From positions 124,001 to 188,000 of the forward strand of contig NZ_LVEM01000005.1 in NCBI RefSeq assembly GCF_001641335.1: 64,000 nt of DNA. The letters are read 5' to 3'. This DNA is from Bradyrhizobium stylosanthis (GTDB lineage Bacteria; Pseudomonadota; Alphaproteobacteria; Rhizobiales; Xanthobacteraceae). Positions 17,397 to 29,705 of this stretch are shown in pieces. The position numbers and the translations under genes are program-made. The number at the start of each line of letters is the position of its first letter. Position 1 is the stretch's first letter. The notes below the pieces were generated by a model. It worked only from the letters and a program-made list of their open reading frames with translations, searched no databases and had not been told where the DNA came from.

Positions 17397-18482
17397 TCAC
17401 GCCGCCGCGCCTTGCGCGGCGAGCTGCGCGGCCTGGTGCTCGGTGGTCAGCGCGTCGATCAGCTCGCCCAGCGCTTCGCCCGCGATCACCTGCGGCAGCT
17501 TGTAGAGCGTCAGGTTGATGCGGTGGTCGGTGACGCGGCCTTGCGGAAAATTGTAGGTGCGGATGCGCTCGGAGCGGTCGCCGGAGCCGACCTTCTCCTT
17601 GCGCTCGGCCGAGCGTGCGGCCTCGACGCGCTGGCGCTCGGCATCGTAGATGCGCGAACGCAGGATGTTCATCGCGGAGGCGCGATTCTTGTGCTGCGAG
17701 CGGCTGTCCTGCATCATCACCACGATGCCGGTCGGGATGTGGGTGATGCGGATCGCCGATTCCGTCTTGTTGACGTGCTGGCCGCCGGCGCCGCCCGCGC
17801 GCATGGTCTCGATCCGGAGGTCGTCGTTCTTGATGTCGACGTCGACCTCCTCGACCTCGGGCAGCACCGCAACGGTGGCGGCCGAGGTGTGGATCCGCCC
17901 TTGCGTTTCGGTGTCGGGCACGCGCTGCACGCGGTGCACGCCGGATTCGAATTTCAGCTTCGAGAACGCACCGCGGCCCTGCACCTCCGCGATGATTTCC
18001 TTGTAGCCGCCGACGGTGCCTTCGCTCGCCGAGATCACCTCGACCTTCCAGCCCTGCAGGGCCGCGAAGCGCTCGTACATCCGGAACAGATCGCCGGCGA
18101 ACAGCGAGGCCTCGTCGCCGCCGGTGCCGGCGCGGATTTCCAGCATCACGTTGCGGTCGTCCATGGCGTCCTTGGGCAGCAACGCGACGCGGATATTCTG
18201 GACGAGCTCCTCGATCTTCGGCGTCAGCTCGCCGCGCTCGGCCTCCGCCATGCCGCGCATCTCCGCATCGGTCGCGGGATCGGCGATCAGCGCCTCGGTG
18301 TCGGCGAGCTCTTTCACGGCCGAGCGATATTCCTTCACCGCCTCGATCAGCGGCGTGATCTCGGCGAGCTCGCGCGTGATCTGCACGTAGCGCTCCGAGG
18401 CGAGCTGCCCCAGCGATTCGGCCTCGAGCGAGGCATGATGGGCGAGCAGGAGGTCCAGTTTGGCTTCGGGGAGTGACGACAT
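17397..18482 (-). CDS. prfA: peptide chain release factor 1
   Basis: A 361-residue class I release factor. The N-terminal coiled PCRF domain (1-200) is followed by the GGQ motif in RAGGAGGQHVNKTESA near residue 230, which triggers peptide release. The tripeptide anticodon region near 185 is of the RF1 type, so UAA and UAG should be read. ATG 18482 gives the usual family length; the open frame beyond it reads low-complexity sequence. It lies between prmC and ptsP on one strand. Confidence 0.95.
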   Translation of the reverse strand: MSSLPEAKLDLLLAHHASLEAESLGQLASERYVQITRELAEITPLIEAVKEYRSAVKELADTEALIADPATDAEMRGMAEAERGELTPKIEELVQNIRVALLPKDAMDDRNVMLEIRAGTGGDEASLFAGDLFRMYERFAALQGWKVEVISASEGTVGGYKEIIAEVQGRGAFSKLKFESGVHRVQRVPDTETQGRIHTSAATVAVLPEVEEVDVDIKNDDLRIETMRAGGAGGQHVNKTESAIRITHIPTGIVVMMQDSRSQHKNRASAMNILRSRIYDAERQRVEAARSAERKEKVGSGDRSERIRTYNFPQGRVTDHRINLTLYKLPQVIAGEALGELIDALTTEHQAAQLAAQGAAA

Positions 18483-18540
18483 CGGTTCAGTCTCAAGGGC
18501 GGAAGAAGGCGAGGGCGGTGGGGAGCGGGCGACAGGCCCG

Positions 18541-20808
18541 CTACAACGCAAGGCCCTCGGCCTCGGCAAACTCCGTCAGCTTCTGCCGGATCGAGACGCT
18601 GCCCGCGGGCGCGTCCAGCAGCGGGCCCAGCATCGCTTCGGCCTTCCTGGCGTCGAGATCGAGCACCATGGCCTTGACCGGGCCGAGCGCGGTCGCCGAG
18701 AGCGACAGCGAGCGGTAGCCGAGCGCGATCAGCGCCAGCGCGCCGATCGGCTTGGAGGCCATCTCGCCGCAGAGCGAGAGCGATTTCTGCGCGCCCTGCG
18801 CCTTGCGCGCGATGTCGCGCAGCGCGCGCAGGATCGGCGCCGACATGGTGTCGAAGCGCTCGGAGACTTTTGCGTTGCCGCGGTCGACCGCGAACAGGAA
18901 CTGGAACAGATCGTTGGAGCCGACCGAGATGAAGTCGACCTTCTTCAGGAGCTCGTCGAGCTGGTAGAGCAGGGCGGGCACCTCGACCATGGTGCCGATG
19001 TCGATTCGTTCAGGCAGCGTGTGGCCGTGCTGGCGCAGGTAAGTGAGCTCGCGCTCGACCAGCGCCTTCGCCGAATCGAATTCGGCGACCTCCGAGATCA
19101 TCGGGAACATGATCTTCAGCGATCGGCCGCCGCCGGCGCGGAGCAGCGCGCGGATCTGGCCGCGCAGCAGGCCGGGACGATCGAGGCCGAGCCGGATCGC
19201 GCGCCAGCCCAGCGCGGGATTCTCCTCGATCACGGCTTCCATATAGGGCAGCGCCTTGTCGCCGCCGATGTCGAGGGTGCGGAAGGTCACGGGCTTGTCG
19301 CCCGCGGCGTCCAGCACGGTGCGATACAGCGCAAGCTGGTCGCTGGTGCGCGGCAGGCTCTGTCCCACCATGAACTGCAGCTCGGTGCGGAACAGGCCGA
19401 TGCCGGCGCTGCCGGTGTCCTCGATATGCGGCAGGTCGATGGCCAACCCCGCATTGATCATCAGCTCGACCTTCTGGCCGTCTCTGGTCATGCAGGGCCG
19501 GTCGCGCAGCGCCAGATATTGCGCCTGGCGGCGGGCGCGGAAGCGCACGCGCTCGGCGAACGCGGCCTCGATCTCCTGCGACGGGCGCACATAGATCGAG
19601 CCCGAGGTGCCGTCGACGATGATGGCATCGCCGGGATCGGCAATGCCGGGCGCGTTCGGCACCTCGCCGACGGCGGGAATGCCCAGCGCGCGCGCCACGA
19701 TCGAGACGTGCGAGTTGGCGGTGCCTTCCTCCAGCACGATGCCGCGCAGGCGCTTGCGGTCGTAGTCGAGCAGCGCCGCCGGGCCCATCGCGCGGGCGAT
19801 GACGATGGCGTTGTCGGGCAATTGCTCGCGTGACGGCGCATGATCCTGGCCGACCAGCTGCCGCATCAGGCGATAGCCGAGGTCCTCGAGGTCGTGCAGC
19901 CGGTCGCGCAAATAGGGATCGGTCGAGCGCAGCATGCGCGCGCGGGTGTCGGACTGCACGCGCTCGACGGCGGCTTCCGCGGTGAGGCCGGTGGCGACCG
20001 CCTCGTGCAGCTTGTGCGACCAGCCCTGGTCGTTGGCGAACATGCGGTAGGCTTCCAGCACCTCGCGGTGCTCGCCGCCCTCGGCGACGTCGCCGCGCTC
20101 CAGCATGCGGTCGAGATCGGCGCGCAGCTTGGCGAGCGCGGTGTCGAGCCGCTTGATCTCCTTCGGCAGGTCCTCCGCGATGTAGTCCTTGATGACGACG
20201 CGCGGCTCGTGCAGCACGACATGGCCGAGCGCGATGCCTTCCGACAGGATGGCGCCGACCTTCTGCGCCGAATGGCGCGCGGCCGGCTCCTGGCCGGGCT
20301 GCGCCAGCGCGGACAGCTCGCCGGAGGCGATCAGCTCGGCCAGCACCATGGCGGTGGTCTGCAGCGCCTCGAGCTCCTCCTCGACATAATTGCGCTTGGC
20401 GCGGTTCTGCACCACCAGCACGCCGAGCGTGTTGCCGGCGCGCAGGATCGGCACGCCGAGGAAGGAGTGATAGATTTCTTCGCCGGTCTCGGGGCGGAAC
20501 GAGAAGGCCGGGTGGCTCTGGGCATCGCTGAGGTTGAGCGGCGTCGCCTCGCTGGCAACGAGGCCGACCAGGCCCTCATGGGCGCTCAGCACGGTATGGT
20601 GCACTGCCTCGCGGTTGAGGCCTTCGGTGGCGTAGAGCTCGAGCGTGTTGTCGATGCGCAGCACGTAGACCGAGCACACCTCGGCCACCATGTTGGCGGC
20701 GATCAGCACCACGATCTTGTCCAGCCGCTCCTGGGCCGAGACCTGCTCCGCCATGGTTTCGCGGAGCCGTCTCAACAAGACGCGGGGACCTCCCGACGCG
20801 CTCCGCAT
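18541..20808 (-). CDS. ptsP: phosphoenolpyruvate-protein phosphotransferase PtsP (EI-Ntr)
   Basis: A 755-residue enzyme I of the nitrogen PTS. A GAF domain occupies about 25-165 and binds glutamine or 2-oxoglutarate in relatives. The swivelling domain has the phosphorylated His in EEGTANSHVSIVARALGIP. The PEP-binding TIM barrel follows, with GIGLFRTELQFM and the closing SLCGEMAS. It passes phosphate to NPr and EIIA-Ntr, linking carbon and nitrogen status to potassium and PHB control in relatives. It is downstream of lysC on the same strand, as often in rhizobia, after a 354-base gap. Confidence 0.95.
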   Translation of the reverse strand: MRSASGGPRVLLRRLRETMAEQVSAQERLDKIVVLIAANMVAEVCSVYVLRIDNTLELYATEGLNREAVHHTVLSAHEGLVGLVASEATPLNLSDAQSHPAFSFRPETGEEIYHSFLGVPILRAGNTLGVLVVQNRAKRNYVEEELEALQTTAMVLAELIASGELSALAQPGQEPAARHSAQKVGAILSEGIALGHVVLHEPRVVIKDYIAEDLPKEIKRLDTALAKLRADLDRMLERGDVAEGGEHREVLEAYRMFANDQGWSHKLHEAVATGLTAEAAVERVQSDTRARMLRSTDPYLRDRLHDLEDLGYRLMRQLVGQDHAPSREQLPDNAIVIARAMGPAALLDYDRKRLRGIVLEEGTANSHVSIVARALGIPAVGEVPNAPGIADPGDAIIVDGTSGSIYVRPSQEIEAAFAERVRFRARRQAQYLALRDRPCMTRDGQKVELMINAGLAIDLPHIEDTGSAGIGLFRTELQFMVGQSLPRTSDQLALYRTVLDAAGDKPVTFRTLDIGGDKALPYMEAVIEENPALGWRAIRLGLDRPGLLRGQIRALLRAGGGRSLKIMFPMISEVAEFDSAKALVERELTYLRQHGHTLPERIDIGTMVEVPALLYQLDELLKKVDFISVGSNDLFQFLFAVDRGNAKVSERFDTMSAPILRALRDIARKAQGAQKSLSLCGEMASKPIGALALIALGYRSLSLSATALGPVKAMVLDLDARKAEAMLGPLLDAPAGSVSIRQKLTEFAEAEGLAL

Positions 20809-21162
20809 GAACCCTCAATCTCCTCCGTCTGCCCGGCCCGGCGGTATCGGCCGGCGGCTGGACCAAAACTCCAGAAAAACAACCAAATTGTTTGTCCGGC
20901 GCAGGCGCAAACTCTCGCTTGCACCGAATCAGCGCCGCCCGAACCGGGATACAGTCTGCGGCAGCCCACCCTCTTCGCCGTATAGCGAACTGGGGCTTGT
21001 TTTGCCAAGCAAAACGCCTGCCAAACGCGAAGGTGTGTACACCTTCGCGTTTGCTGCGACCGCTAAGAGAAAATTAGCCTAGGCGTGGTCCGGAACGTGC
21101 GAAGCGGCTTTCCGGAAAGACCATGCTCAGATAACCACGTGAAGCGCGACCAGGGTCGCGCT
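20809..21162. other. 354-base intergenic region between lysC and ptsP
   Basis: No gene seen. The region holds a perfect 15-base inverted repeat at 21022-21053 and a hairpin at 21141-21164 that overlaps the lysC stop. The ptsP promoter should lie here. It is less GC-rich in its middle (about 20870-20930) than the coding flanks. Confidence 0.4.
21022..21053. promoter_or_regulatory. perfect 15-base inverted repeat
   Basis: The arms CAAACGCGAAGGTGT and ACACCTTCGCGTTTG are exact reverse complements separated by GT, 32 bases in all. No T-run follows on either strand in the form of a standard terminator. It lies about 210 bases upstream of the ptsP start, so it may be an operator or a structured RNA element. 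No binding protein can be named. Confidence 0.5.
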
Positions 21163-21164
21163 TC
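21141..21164 (-). terminator. hairpin overlapping the lysC stop codon
   Basis: A ten-base-pair perfect stem (GAAGCGCGAC with GTCGCGCTTC) has a four-base loop and spans the lysC stop. No U-tract follows on the minus strand, so a role in termination or 3'-end stability is only suggested. Confidence 0.35.
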
Positions 21165-22419
21165 AGGCCTGATCGAGGCCGTAGAGCGTGTGCAGGGTCC
21201 GCACCGCAAGCTCGGTGTAAGCCGTGTCGATCAAAACCGAGAATTTGATCTCGGAGGTTGTAATGGCCCGGATGTTGATATTCCGTCCCGCGAGGGCGGA
21301 GAACGCCTGGGCGGCGACGCCGGCATGGCTGCGCATGCCGCTGCCGATCACCGAGATCTTGGCGACGTCGGTGGCTGTATCCAGCCGTGCATAACCGATC
21401 TTGGCCTTGGCGGCGGTAATCGTGTCCTTGGCGCGGGTGTAGTCGGCGGCCGGCACCGTGAAGGTGAGGTCGGTGGTCTTGCCGTCCTCGGAGACGTTCT
21501 GCACGATCATATCGACGTTGATGTTGGCCTCGGCCAGCGGGCCGAAGATCGAGGCCGCAACGCCCGGCTTGTCCTCGATCTGGCGTACCGAGATCTGGGC
21601 CTCGTCCTTCGAGAAGGCGATACCGGTGACGACGTGGTTTTCCATGATCTCCTCCTCGCCGCAGATCAGCGTGCCGGGCGGTTGGTTGGCATGCGGGTCG
21701 ATGTCCTCGGGCTTGTCGAAGCTCGATCGGACGAAGATCGGCATGTTGTGGACCATGCCGAGTTCCACCGAACGAACCTGGAGCACCTTGGCGCCCTGCG
21801 AGGCCAGTTCCAGCATGTCTTCGAACGCGATCTTGTCGAGCCTCTTGGCCTTTGGCACGATTCGCGGGTCGGTGGTGTAGACGCCATCGACGTCGGTGTA
21901 GATGTCGCAGCGGTCGGCCTTGACGGCTGCGGCGACGGCCACGGCCGAGGTGTCGGAGCCGCCGCGGCCGAGCGTGGTGATGCGGCCCGTCTCGGCGTTG
22001 ATGCCCTGGAAGCCGGCGATGACGGCGACCTCCTTGCGCTCCTGGAAGCGCTTGATGATCTCGCTGCCGTCGATGTCCTCGATCCGGGCCGAGGCATGGG
22101 CGTCGCTGGTCTTGATCGGGATCTGCCAGCCCTGCCAGGAGCGGGCCTGGATGCCCATGCCCTGCAGCACGATGGCAAGCAGGCCTGACGTCACCTGCTC
22201 GCCCGAGGCGACGACGGCGTCGTATTCGCGCGCGTCGTGCATGGGCGAGGCCTCGGTGCACCAGGCCACCAGCTCGTTGGTCTTGCCCGACATCGCCGAG
22301 ACGACCACGGCCACTTCATGGCCGGCGTCGACCTCACGCTTCACATGGCGTGCGACGTTGCGGATGCGTTCGATGTTGGCGACGGATGTGCCGCCGAATT
22401 TCATCACGAGGCGGCTCAT
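21163..22419 (-). CDS. lysC: aspartate kinase
   Basis: A 418-residue aspartokinase. The N-terminal kinase domain starts with VMKFGGTSVAN, and GRGGSDTSAVAVAAA near 170 binds the aspartyl substrate. Two ACT domains close the protein (about 265-415; VSVRQIEDKPGVAASIF and ISVIGSGMRSHAGVAAQAF). It makes aspartyl phosphate for Lys, Thr and Met synthesis and is expected to be feedback-inhibited through the ACT domains. It is a single-function enzyme with no homoserine dehydrogenase fusion. It begins 184 bases from the divergent PH-domain gene. Confidence 0.95.
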   Translation of the reverse strand: MSRLVMKFGGTSVANIERIRNVARHVKREVDAGHEVAVVVSAMSGKTNELVAWCTEASPMHDAREYDAVVASGEQVTSGLLAIVLQGMGIQARSWQGWQIPIKTSDAHASARIEDIDGSEIIKRFQERKEVAVIAGFQGINAETGRITTLGRGGSDTSAVAVAAAVKADRCDIYTDVDGVYTTDPRIVPKAKRLDKIAFEDMLELASQGAKVLQVRSVELGMVHNMPIFVRSSFDKPEDIDPHANQPPGTLICGEEEIMENHVVTGIAFSKDEAQISVRQIEDKPGVAASIFGPLAEANINVDMIVQNVSEDGKTTDLTFTVPAADYTRAKDTITAAKAKIGYARLDTATDVAKISVIGSGMRSHAGVAAQAFSALAGRNINIRAITTSEIKFSVLIDTAYTELAVRTLHTLYGLDQA

Positions 22420-22603
22420 GACGACGCGTGCATTCCCTCATAAGGATCAGTATGGTGACCCGCACCGGACGTGCCTGTGGACACCGACCGCGCGTATACA
22501 GAGCGGCGGGGCCGGGGGCAAGCGGGTTCCTGCGGGGGCAGGGTGCGGTCGGGCTTGAGGGTCGGACCTAACGTCGGGCTTGGGGTATGGGTTAACCGAG
22601 ATC

Positions 22604-23071
22604 ATGGCGCGTTATATCGACGAGATCCTGCAGCCCGGCGAGCGGGTGCTGTATTCGACCAATGCGCACTGGATCTTCTATTTCCCGGCCATTGTGGCCT
22701 GGATCGTGGCCCTGGCCTTTCTCGTCCTGGCGCGTCAGAGCACGGTCGATGGGCTCATGATGCTGTCCCTGGCTGCCGCCGGCGCCGCCGCCCTGGCCGG
22801 CCTGTTCTGGACCATCAAGGGCTGGTTCCATCGCTTCACCACCGAGACCGACGTCACCAATTTGCGGGTTGTGCACAAGACCGGGTTCATCAAGCGCCGG
22901 ACCTTTGAAATGGCGCTGGACAAGGTCGAGAGTGTCGACGTCGACCAGTCGATTCTTGGACGTATTCTCAACTACGGCGATGTGACGATTCGCGGCGTCG
23001 GCGAGGGGATCGAGAAGATCACCACCATCGCCTCGCCGCTCGCCTTCCGTAGTTCGATCACCACGCGGTAG
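22604..23071 (+). CDS. PH domain-containing membrane protein (bPH2 type)
   Basis: A 155-residue protein. It opens with MARYIDEILQPGERVLYST, then two hydrophobic helices (about 25-45 and 52-70), then a bacterial PH2 domain with TTETDVTNLRVVHKTGFIKRR and SVDVDQSILGRILNYGDV. Such YdbS/YdbT-like proteins sit in the inner membrane; their role is not settled. The ATG at 22604 is preferred over 22580 because the family motif begins there. ubiG follows after 14 bases and may be co-transcribed. Confidence 0.85.
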   Translation: MARYIDEILQPGERVLYSTNAHWIFYFPAIVAWIVALAFLVLARQSTVDGLMMLSLAAAGAAALAGLFWTIKGWFHRFTTETDVTNLRVVHKTGFIKRRTFEMALDKVESVDVDQSILGRILNYGDVTIRGVGEGIEKITTIASPLAFRSSITTR

Positions 23072-23085
23072 GACCGCGCCTAACC

Positions 23086-23859
23086 ATGAGCATGCAGCAA
23101 AACACTTCCCTCTCCGCCGCCGCCCAGCCGGGCTCGACCGTCGACGCCGCCGAGATCGCGAAATTCTCAAAACTCTCGGCCGAGTGGTGGGATCCCAAGG
23201 GCAAGATGGCGCCGCTGCACCGGATCAACCCGCTGCGGCTCGGCTATATCCGTGACGCCGCCTGCCGCAAGTTCGAGCGCAACGTGCGCAGCCTCAACTG
23301 CCTCGGCGGCCTCCGCGTGCTGGACATCGGCTGCGGCGCCGGCCTGTTGTGCGAGCCGCTGTCACGCCTCGGCGCGCAGGTGATCGGCGTCGATCCCTCG
23401 CAGAGCAACATCGCCGCGGCAAAGCTGCATGCCGACAAGAGCCATCTGTCGATCGACTATCGCTGCACCACGGTGGAGGAGATCGACCCGCGCGAGCGCT
23501 TCGACATCGTGCTGGCGATGGAAGTGGTCGAGCACGTCGTTGATGTCGGCGTTTTCCTCAAGCGCTGCGCCTCGATGCTGAAGCCGAACGGGCTCATGGT
23601 GGTCTCGACGCTGAACCGGAACTGGAAGAGCTTCGCGCTCGCCATCGTCGGTGCCGAATACGTGCTGCGCTGGCTGCCGCGCGGCACCCACGAGTGGAAC
23701 AAGTTCGTCACCCCCGACGAGCTGACCAAATACCTGCTCGACAACCGCCTCGTCATCACCGAGCAGACCGGCGTCGTTTACAGCCCCTTCGCCGACAGAT
23801 GGTCGCTCTCGTCCGACATGGACGTGAACTACATGGTGGTGGCCGAAGGGATGGTGTGA
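23086..23859 (+). CDS. ubiG: bifunctional 3-demethylubiquinol 3-O-methyltransferase / polyprenyldihydroxybenzoate methyltransferase
   Basis: A 257-residue methyltransferase performing both O-methylations of ubiquinone synthesis. The family opening SAEWWDPKGKMAPLHRINPLRL (24-45), the SAM motif VLDIGCGAGLLCEPLSRLGA (near 70) and the late WLPRGTHEWNKFVTPDEL are all UbiG hallmarks. Length is normal. It follows the PH-domain gene and is convergent with secA, with 196 bases between. Confidence 0.95.
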   Translation: MSMQQNTSLSAAAQPGSTVDAAEIAKFSKLSAEWWDPKGKMAPLHRINPLRLGYIRDAACRKFERNVRSLNCLGGLRVLDIGCGAGLLCEPLSRLGAQVIGVDPSQSNIAAAKLHADKSHLSIDYRCTTVEEIDPRERFDIVLAMEVVEHVVDVGVFLKRCASMLKPNGLMVVSTLNRNWKSFALAIVGAEYVLRWLPRGTHEWNKFVTPDELTKYLLDNRLVITEQTGVVYSPFADRWSLSSDMDVNYMVVAEGMV

Positions 23860-24055
23860 GGCTCCGGCGCGACACGCGAGCCGTCACATCCCGGGGCGCC
23901 GTCCTTCCCGCGAACGCGCCAAGACAAACACCAAGGCACGCGCCGATCCGGCGCGGCGATCGCTTCAGATTGAATGGAAAGGTTGCGGCGTGCCGGTTGC
24001 CCCGCTCCGGTGCGCGATTGCGCACGAGGCGGGGCACGGCGTCATAAGCTAGCCG

Positions 24056-26896
<2,841 letters not shown>

Positions 26897-27249
26897 GCCT
26901 AGTTCCTGTGTTCGCGAATTAACCGCGTTGCAGCCAAGAAGTTGTCACCCCCCTGCCTATCAACTCACCGTGACGCCTGATGGCGCCAGAGCCCGGACTG
27001 CGGGGGTCGTCCGCCATATGGGTGGGAATTGGGCAAGTCTGGGTTCAACGGCCAAAAACGCAGCAAAATAAACGCCATCGCCATGGTCGCGACCGGGCAG
27101 AGATATGGCCCGGTCAGGGCCTTGTCAACGGCGGGCGCATTGCGGCTAATTCATCATTTTGACAGACTTTTCGCGTTGCCAAGCCCCCCTGAATTGGGCG
27201 AGTGTCCGCCCCGCTCGAGCAGCCCCCTGCTTCAACAAAAGGATTTTCC
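26897..27249. other. 353-base divergent intergenic region, secA / peptidylprolyl isomerase
   Basis: No gene seen. The region is expected to carry both promoters. A TTGACA hexamer is at 27159-27164 on the plus strand but lacks a good -10 element. Short A-rich stretches lie around 27045-27075. No repeat element of the A to F families is present. Confidence 0.35.
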
Positions 27250-28170
27250 ATGACCACCTCGTTCCCGGTAACCAAAACCGGCCTGCGCTTCGGCCTCGCC
27301 ACCGCCCTCGTGGGCTGCCTTGCGCTGGCGCTGATCGCGGGTCCCGGCCGGGCTGCGGACGATCCGATCCTGGCGAAGGTCAATGGCGCCGAGATCAAGA
27401 AGAGCGATGTGGCCCTGGCCGAGGAGGAACTCGGACCGAGCCTCGCCCAGATGGACCCCGCGACCAAGGATGAGAACGTCCTGTCGTTCCTGATCGACAT
27501 GAAGATCGTCGGCAAGGCCGCCGAGGACAAGAAGGTCGCCGACAGCGAGGAGTTCAAGAAGCGCCTGGCGTTCGCCCGTACCCGCCTGCTGATGGACAGC
27601 CTGCTGGCCCAGGAAGGCAAGGCCGCCACCACCCCGGACGCCATGAAGAAGGTCTACGAGGAGGCCTCCAAGCAGATCACCGGCGAGCAGGAAGTGCGCG
27701 CCCGCCACATCCTGGTCGAGACCGAGGACGAGGCCAAGGCGGTGAAGGCCGAGCTCGACAAGGGCGCCGATTTCGCCGAACTCGCCAAGAAGAAGTCCAA
27801 GGATCCGGGCTCCGCGGACGGCGGCGACCTCGGCTTCTTCACCAAGGAGCAGATGGTGCCGGAGTTCTCGGCCGTGGCGTTCGCGCTGGAGCCGGGCAAG
27901 ATCTCCGACCCCGTGAAGTCGCAGTTCGGCTGGCACATCATCAAGGTCGAGGAAAAGCGCAGCCGCAAGGCGCCGGACTTCGAGCAGGTCAAGGCCCAGA
28001 TCGAGAACTACGTCACCCGCAAGGCCCAGGCCGACTATGTCGCCAAGCTGCGCGCCGAGGCCAAGGTCGAGCGGCTGGACCAGCCGGCGGCGGATGCCAA
28101 GTCGGATGCTAAGCCGGCCGACGCGGCGAAGCCCTCCGACAGCAAGATGGCGCCTCCCGCCAAGAAGTAA
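27250..28170 (+). CDS. parvulin-type peptidylprolyl isomerase, exported
   Basis: A 306-residue periplasmic folding factor. A signal peptide covers about 1-36 (hydrophobic ALVGCLALALIAGPGRAA). A SurA-N-like helical region follows. The parvulin domain lies at about 150-245, with RARHILVETEDEAKAVKAEL, GGDLGFFTKEQMVPEFSAVAF and FGWHIIKVEEKRS. The tail is rich in Ala, Asp, Pro and Lys. It probably assists outer-membrane and secreted proteins, which fits its position divergent from secA. The ATG at 27250 follows AAAAGGA. Confidence 0.92.
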   Translation: MTTSFPVTKTGLRFGLATALVGCLALALIAGPGRAADDPILAKVNGAEIKKSDVALAEEELGPSLAQMDPATKDENVLSFLIDMKIVGKAAEDKKVADSEEFKKRLAFARTRLLMDSLLAQEGKAATTPDAMKKVYEEASKQITGEQEVRARHILVETEDEAKAVKAELDKGADFAELAKKKSKDPGSADGGDLGFFTKEQMVPEFSAVAFALEPGKISDPVKSQFGWHIIKVEEKRSRKAPDFEQVKAQIENYVTRKAQADYVAKLRAEAKVERLDQPAADAKSDAKPADAAKPSDSKMAPPAKK

Positions 28171-28196
28171 GACCGCGAAGACATTTCGATGTTGCG

Positions 28197-28219
28197 ATGG
28201 CCGGGCATGTCCCGGCCAT
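28197..28219 (+). terminator. hairpin after the peptidylprolyl isomerase gene
   Basis: A nine-base-pair stem (ATGGCCGGG with CCCGGCCAT) has a five-base loop and is followed by TTGCGTTTTGG. It is 26 bases after the stop codon. The sequence is also a half-copy of the family A repeat, so terminator use and repeat origin may be the same thing. Confidence 0.5.
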
Positions 28220-28256
28220 TTGCGTTTTGGCGTGGACGGGCGCTGCAAATGCAGCC

Positions 28257-28376
28257 GTCGTCCTGGCGAAAGCCAGGACCCATTACCACCGTCATCAATT
28301 GTTCACGAAGGCAATCGCCACCCGCGCAAACCAACTCTTGCTGCGGCGTATGGGTCCTGGCTTTCGCCAGGACGAC
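28257..28376. repeat. intergenic hairpin repeat, family B copy 1
   Basis: The left arm is GTCGTCCTGGCGAAAGCCAG and the right arm is its inverted copy ending CCAGGACGAC, each able to fold as a small hairpin, with about 65 variable bases between. The motif GACCCAT...ATGGGTC pairs across the element. Other copies are at 49820, 55645 and 58315; this one has the CTGG variant of the arm in place of CCGG. Confidence 0.85.
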
Positions 28377-28459
28377 GGGGTGTATGCGGTGCGCCTCTCC
28401 CAATCCACCGAGTGAGATGATAGGAAGCGCCTCCCGCCCCCGTTACCGGAAGCCCCGCG

Positions 28460-29701
28460 ATGTCCTCAACCGTCTCCCCGCTCGCCCCAAAGAACGTTCC
28501 CGACATGCCCGTCATCGCGGGCATCCGTCTTGCGACCGCCGAGGCCGGCATCCGCTACAAGAACCGCACCGACGTGCTGCTGGCGGTGATGGACAAGGGC
28601 ACCGCGGTCGCCGGTGTCTTCACCAAGTCGAAGTGCCCGTCCGCTCCGGTCGAATGGTGCCGTGCAAAACTGAAGGGCGGCAAGGCGCGCGCGCTGGTGG
28701 TCAATTCCGGCAATGCCAACGCCTTCACCGGCAAGACCGGGCGCGCGTCCACGGCGCTGACCGCCAAGATCGCGGCCAAGGCCGTCGGCTGCAGCGAGAG
28801 CGAGATCTTCCTGGCCTCGACCGGCGTGATCGGCGAGCCGCTGGACGCGACCAAGTTCGACGGCGTGCTGGGCCGCCTCGCCGAGACCGCGGAAGCAGGC
28901 GACTACCTTGCCGCCGCCAAGGCGATCATGACCACCGACACCTTCCCGAAGGTCGCGACCGCGACCGTCAAGCTCGGCAAGGCCAAGGTCACCATCAACG
29001 GCATGGCCAAGGGCGCGGGCATGATCGCGCCTGATATGGCGACGATGCTGTCCTTCATCTTCACCGATGCCCCGATCGCGCCGGCCGCGCTGCAGGCGCT
29101 GCTCAAGGCCGGCGTCGAGGACACCTTCAATGCGGTGACGATCGACGGCGACACCTCGACCTCGGACACGCTGCTGGCCTTCGCCACCGGCGCCGCCGCC
29201 GCGCACGGCGCTCCGAAGATCAGCCGGGCCAGCGATCCCCGCCTGAAGGCTTTCGTAAAGGCCTTCAACCAGGTGCTCGCCAACCTCGCCGAGCAGGTCG
29301 CCCGCGACGGCGAAGGCGCGCGCAAGCTGGTCGAGATCACCGTCGAAGGCGCCAAGACCAAGGCCTCGGCGCGCAAGATCGCGATGTCGATTGCCAACTC
29401 GCCGCTGGTCAAGACCGCGATCGCCGGCGAGGACGCCAATTGGGGCCGCGTGGTGATGGCCGTCGGCAAGGCCGGCGAGCCGGCCGATCGCGACAAGCTC
29501 TCGATCTCCTTCAACGGCATCCGCGTCGCCAAGAGCGGCGCGCGCGACCCGTCCTATGACGAGGCGCAGGTGTCGGAAGCAATGAAGGCGCCGGAGATCG
29601 CGATCAAGGTCTCGCTCGGCCTCGGCAAGGGCCGCGACCGCGTCATGACCTGCGACCTCACCAAGGAGTATGTCGCGATCAACGGGGATTACAGGTCCTG
29701 A
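28460..29701 (+). CDS. argJ: bifunctional glutamate N-acetyltransferase/amino-acid acetyltransferase
   Basis: A 413-residue ArgJ of arginine synthesis, recycling acetyl from N-acetylornithine to glutamate. The self-cleavage site is in KGAGMIAPDMATML, with T194 the new N-terminal nucleophile of the beta chain. NSGNANAFTG (81-90) and GEDANWGRVVMA near 325 are further conserved stretches. Whether the enzyme also takes acetyl-CoA cannot be told from sequence. In many alphaproteobacteria it lies between the parvulin gene and mutT; here a TadG-like gene intervenes. Confidence 0.95.
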   Translation: MSSTVSPLAPKNVPDMPVIAGIRLATAEAGIRYKNRTDVLLAVMDKGTAVAGVFTKSKCPSAPVEWCRAKLKGGKARALVVNSGNANAFTGKTGRASTALTAKIAAKAVGCSESEIFLASTGVIGEPLDATKFDGVLGRLAETAEAGDYLAAAKAIMTTDTFPKVATATVKLGKAKVTINGMAKGAGMIAPDMATMLSFIFTDAPIAPAALQALLKAGVEDTFNAVTIDGDTSTSDTLLAFATGAAAAHGAPKISRASDPRLKAFVKAFNQVLANLAEQVARDGEGARKLVEITVEGAKTKASARKIAMSIANSPLVKTAIAGEDANWGRVVMAVGKAGEPADRDKLSISFNGIRVAKSGARDPSYDEAQVSEAMKAPEIAIKVSLGLGKGRDRVMTCDLTKEYVAINGDYRS

Positions 29702-29705
29702 GTCT

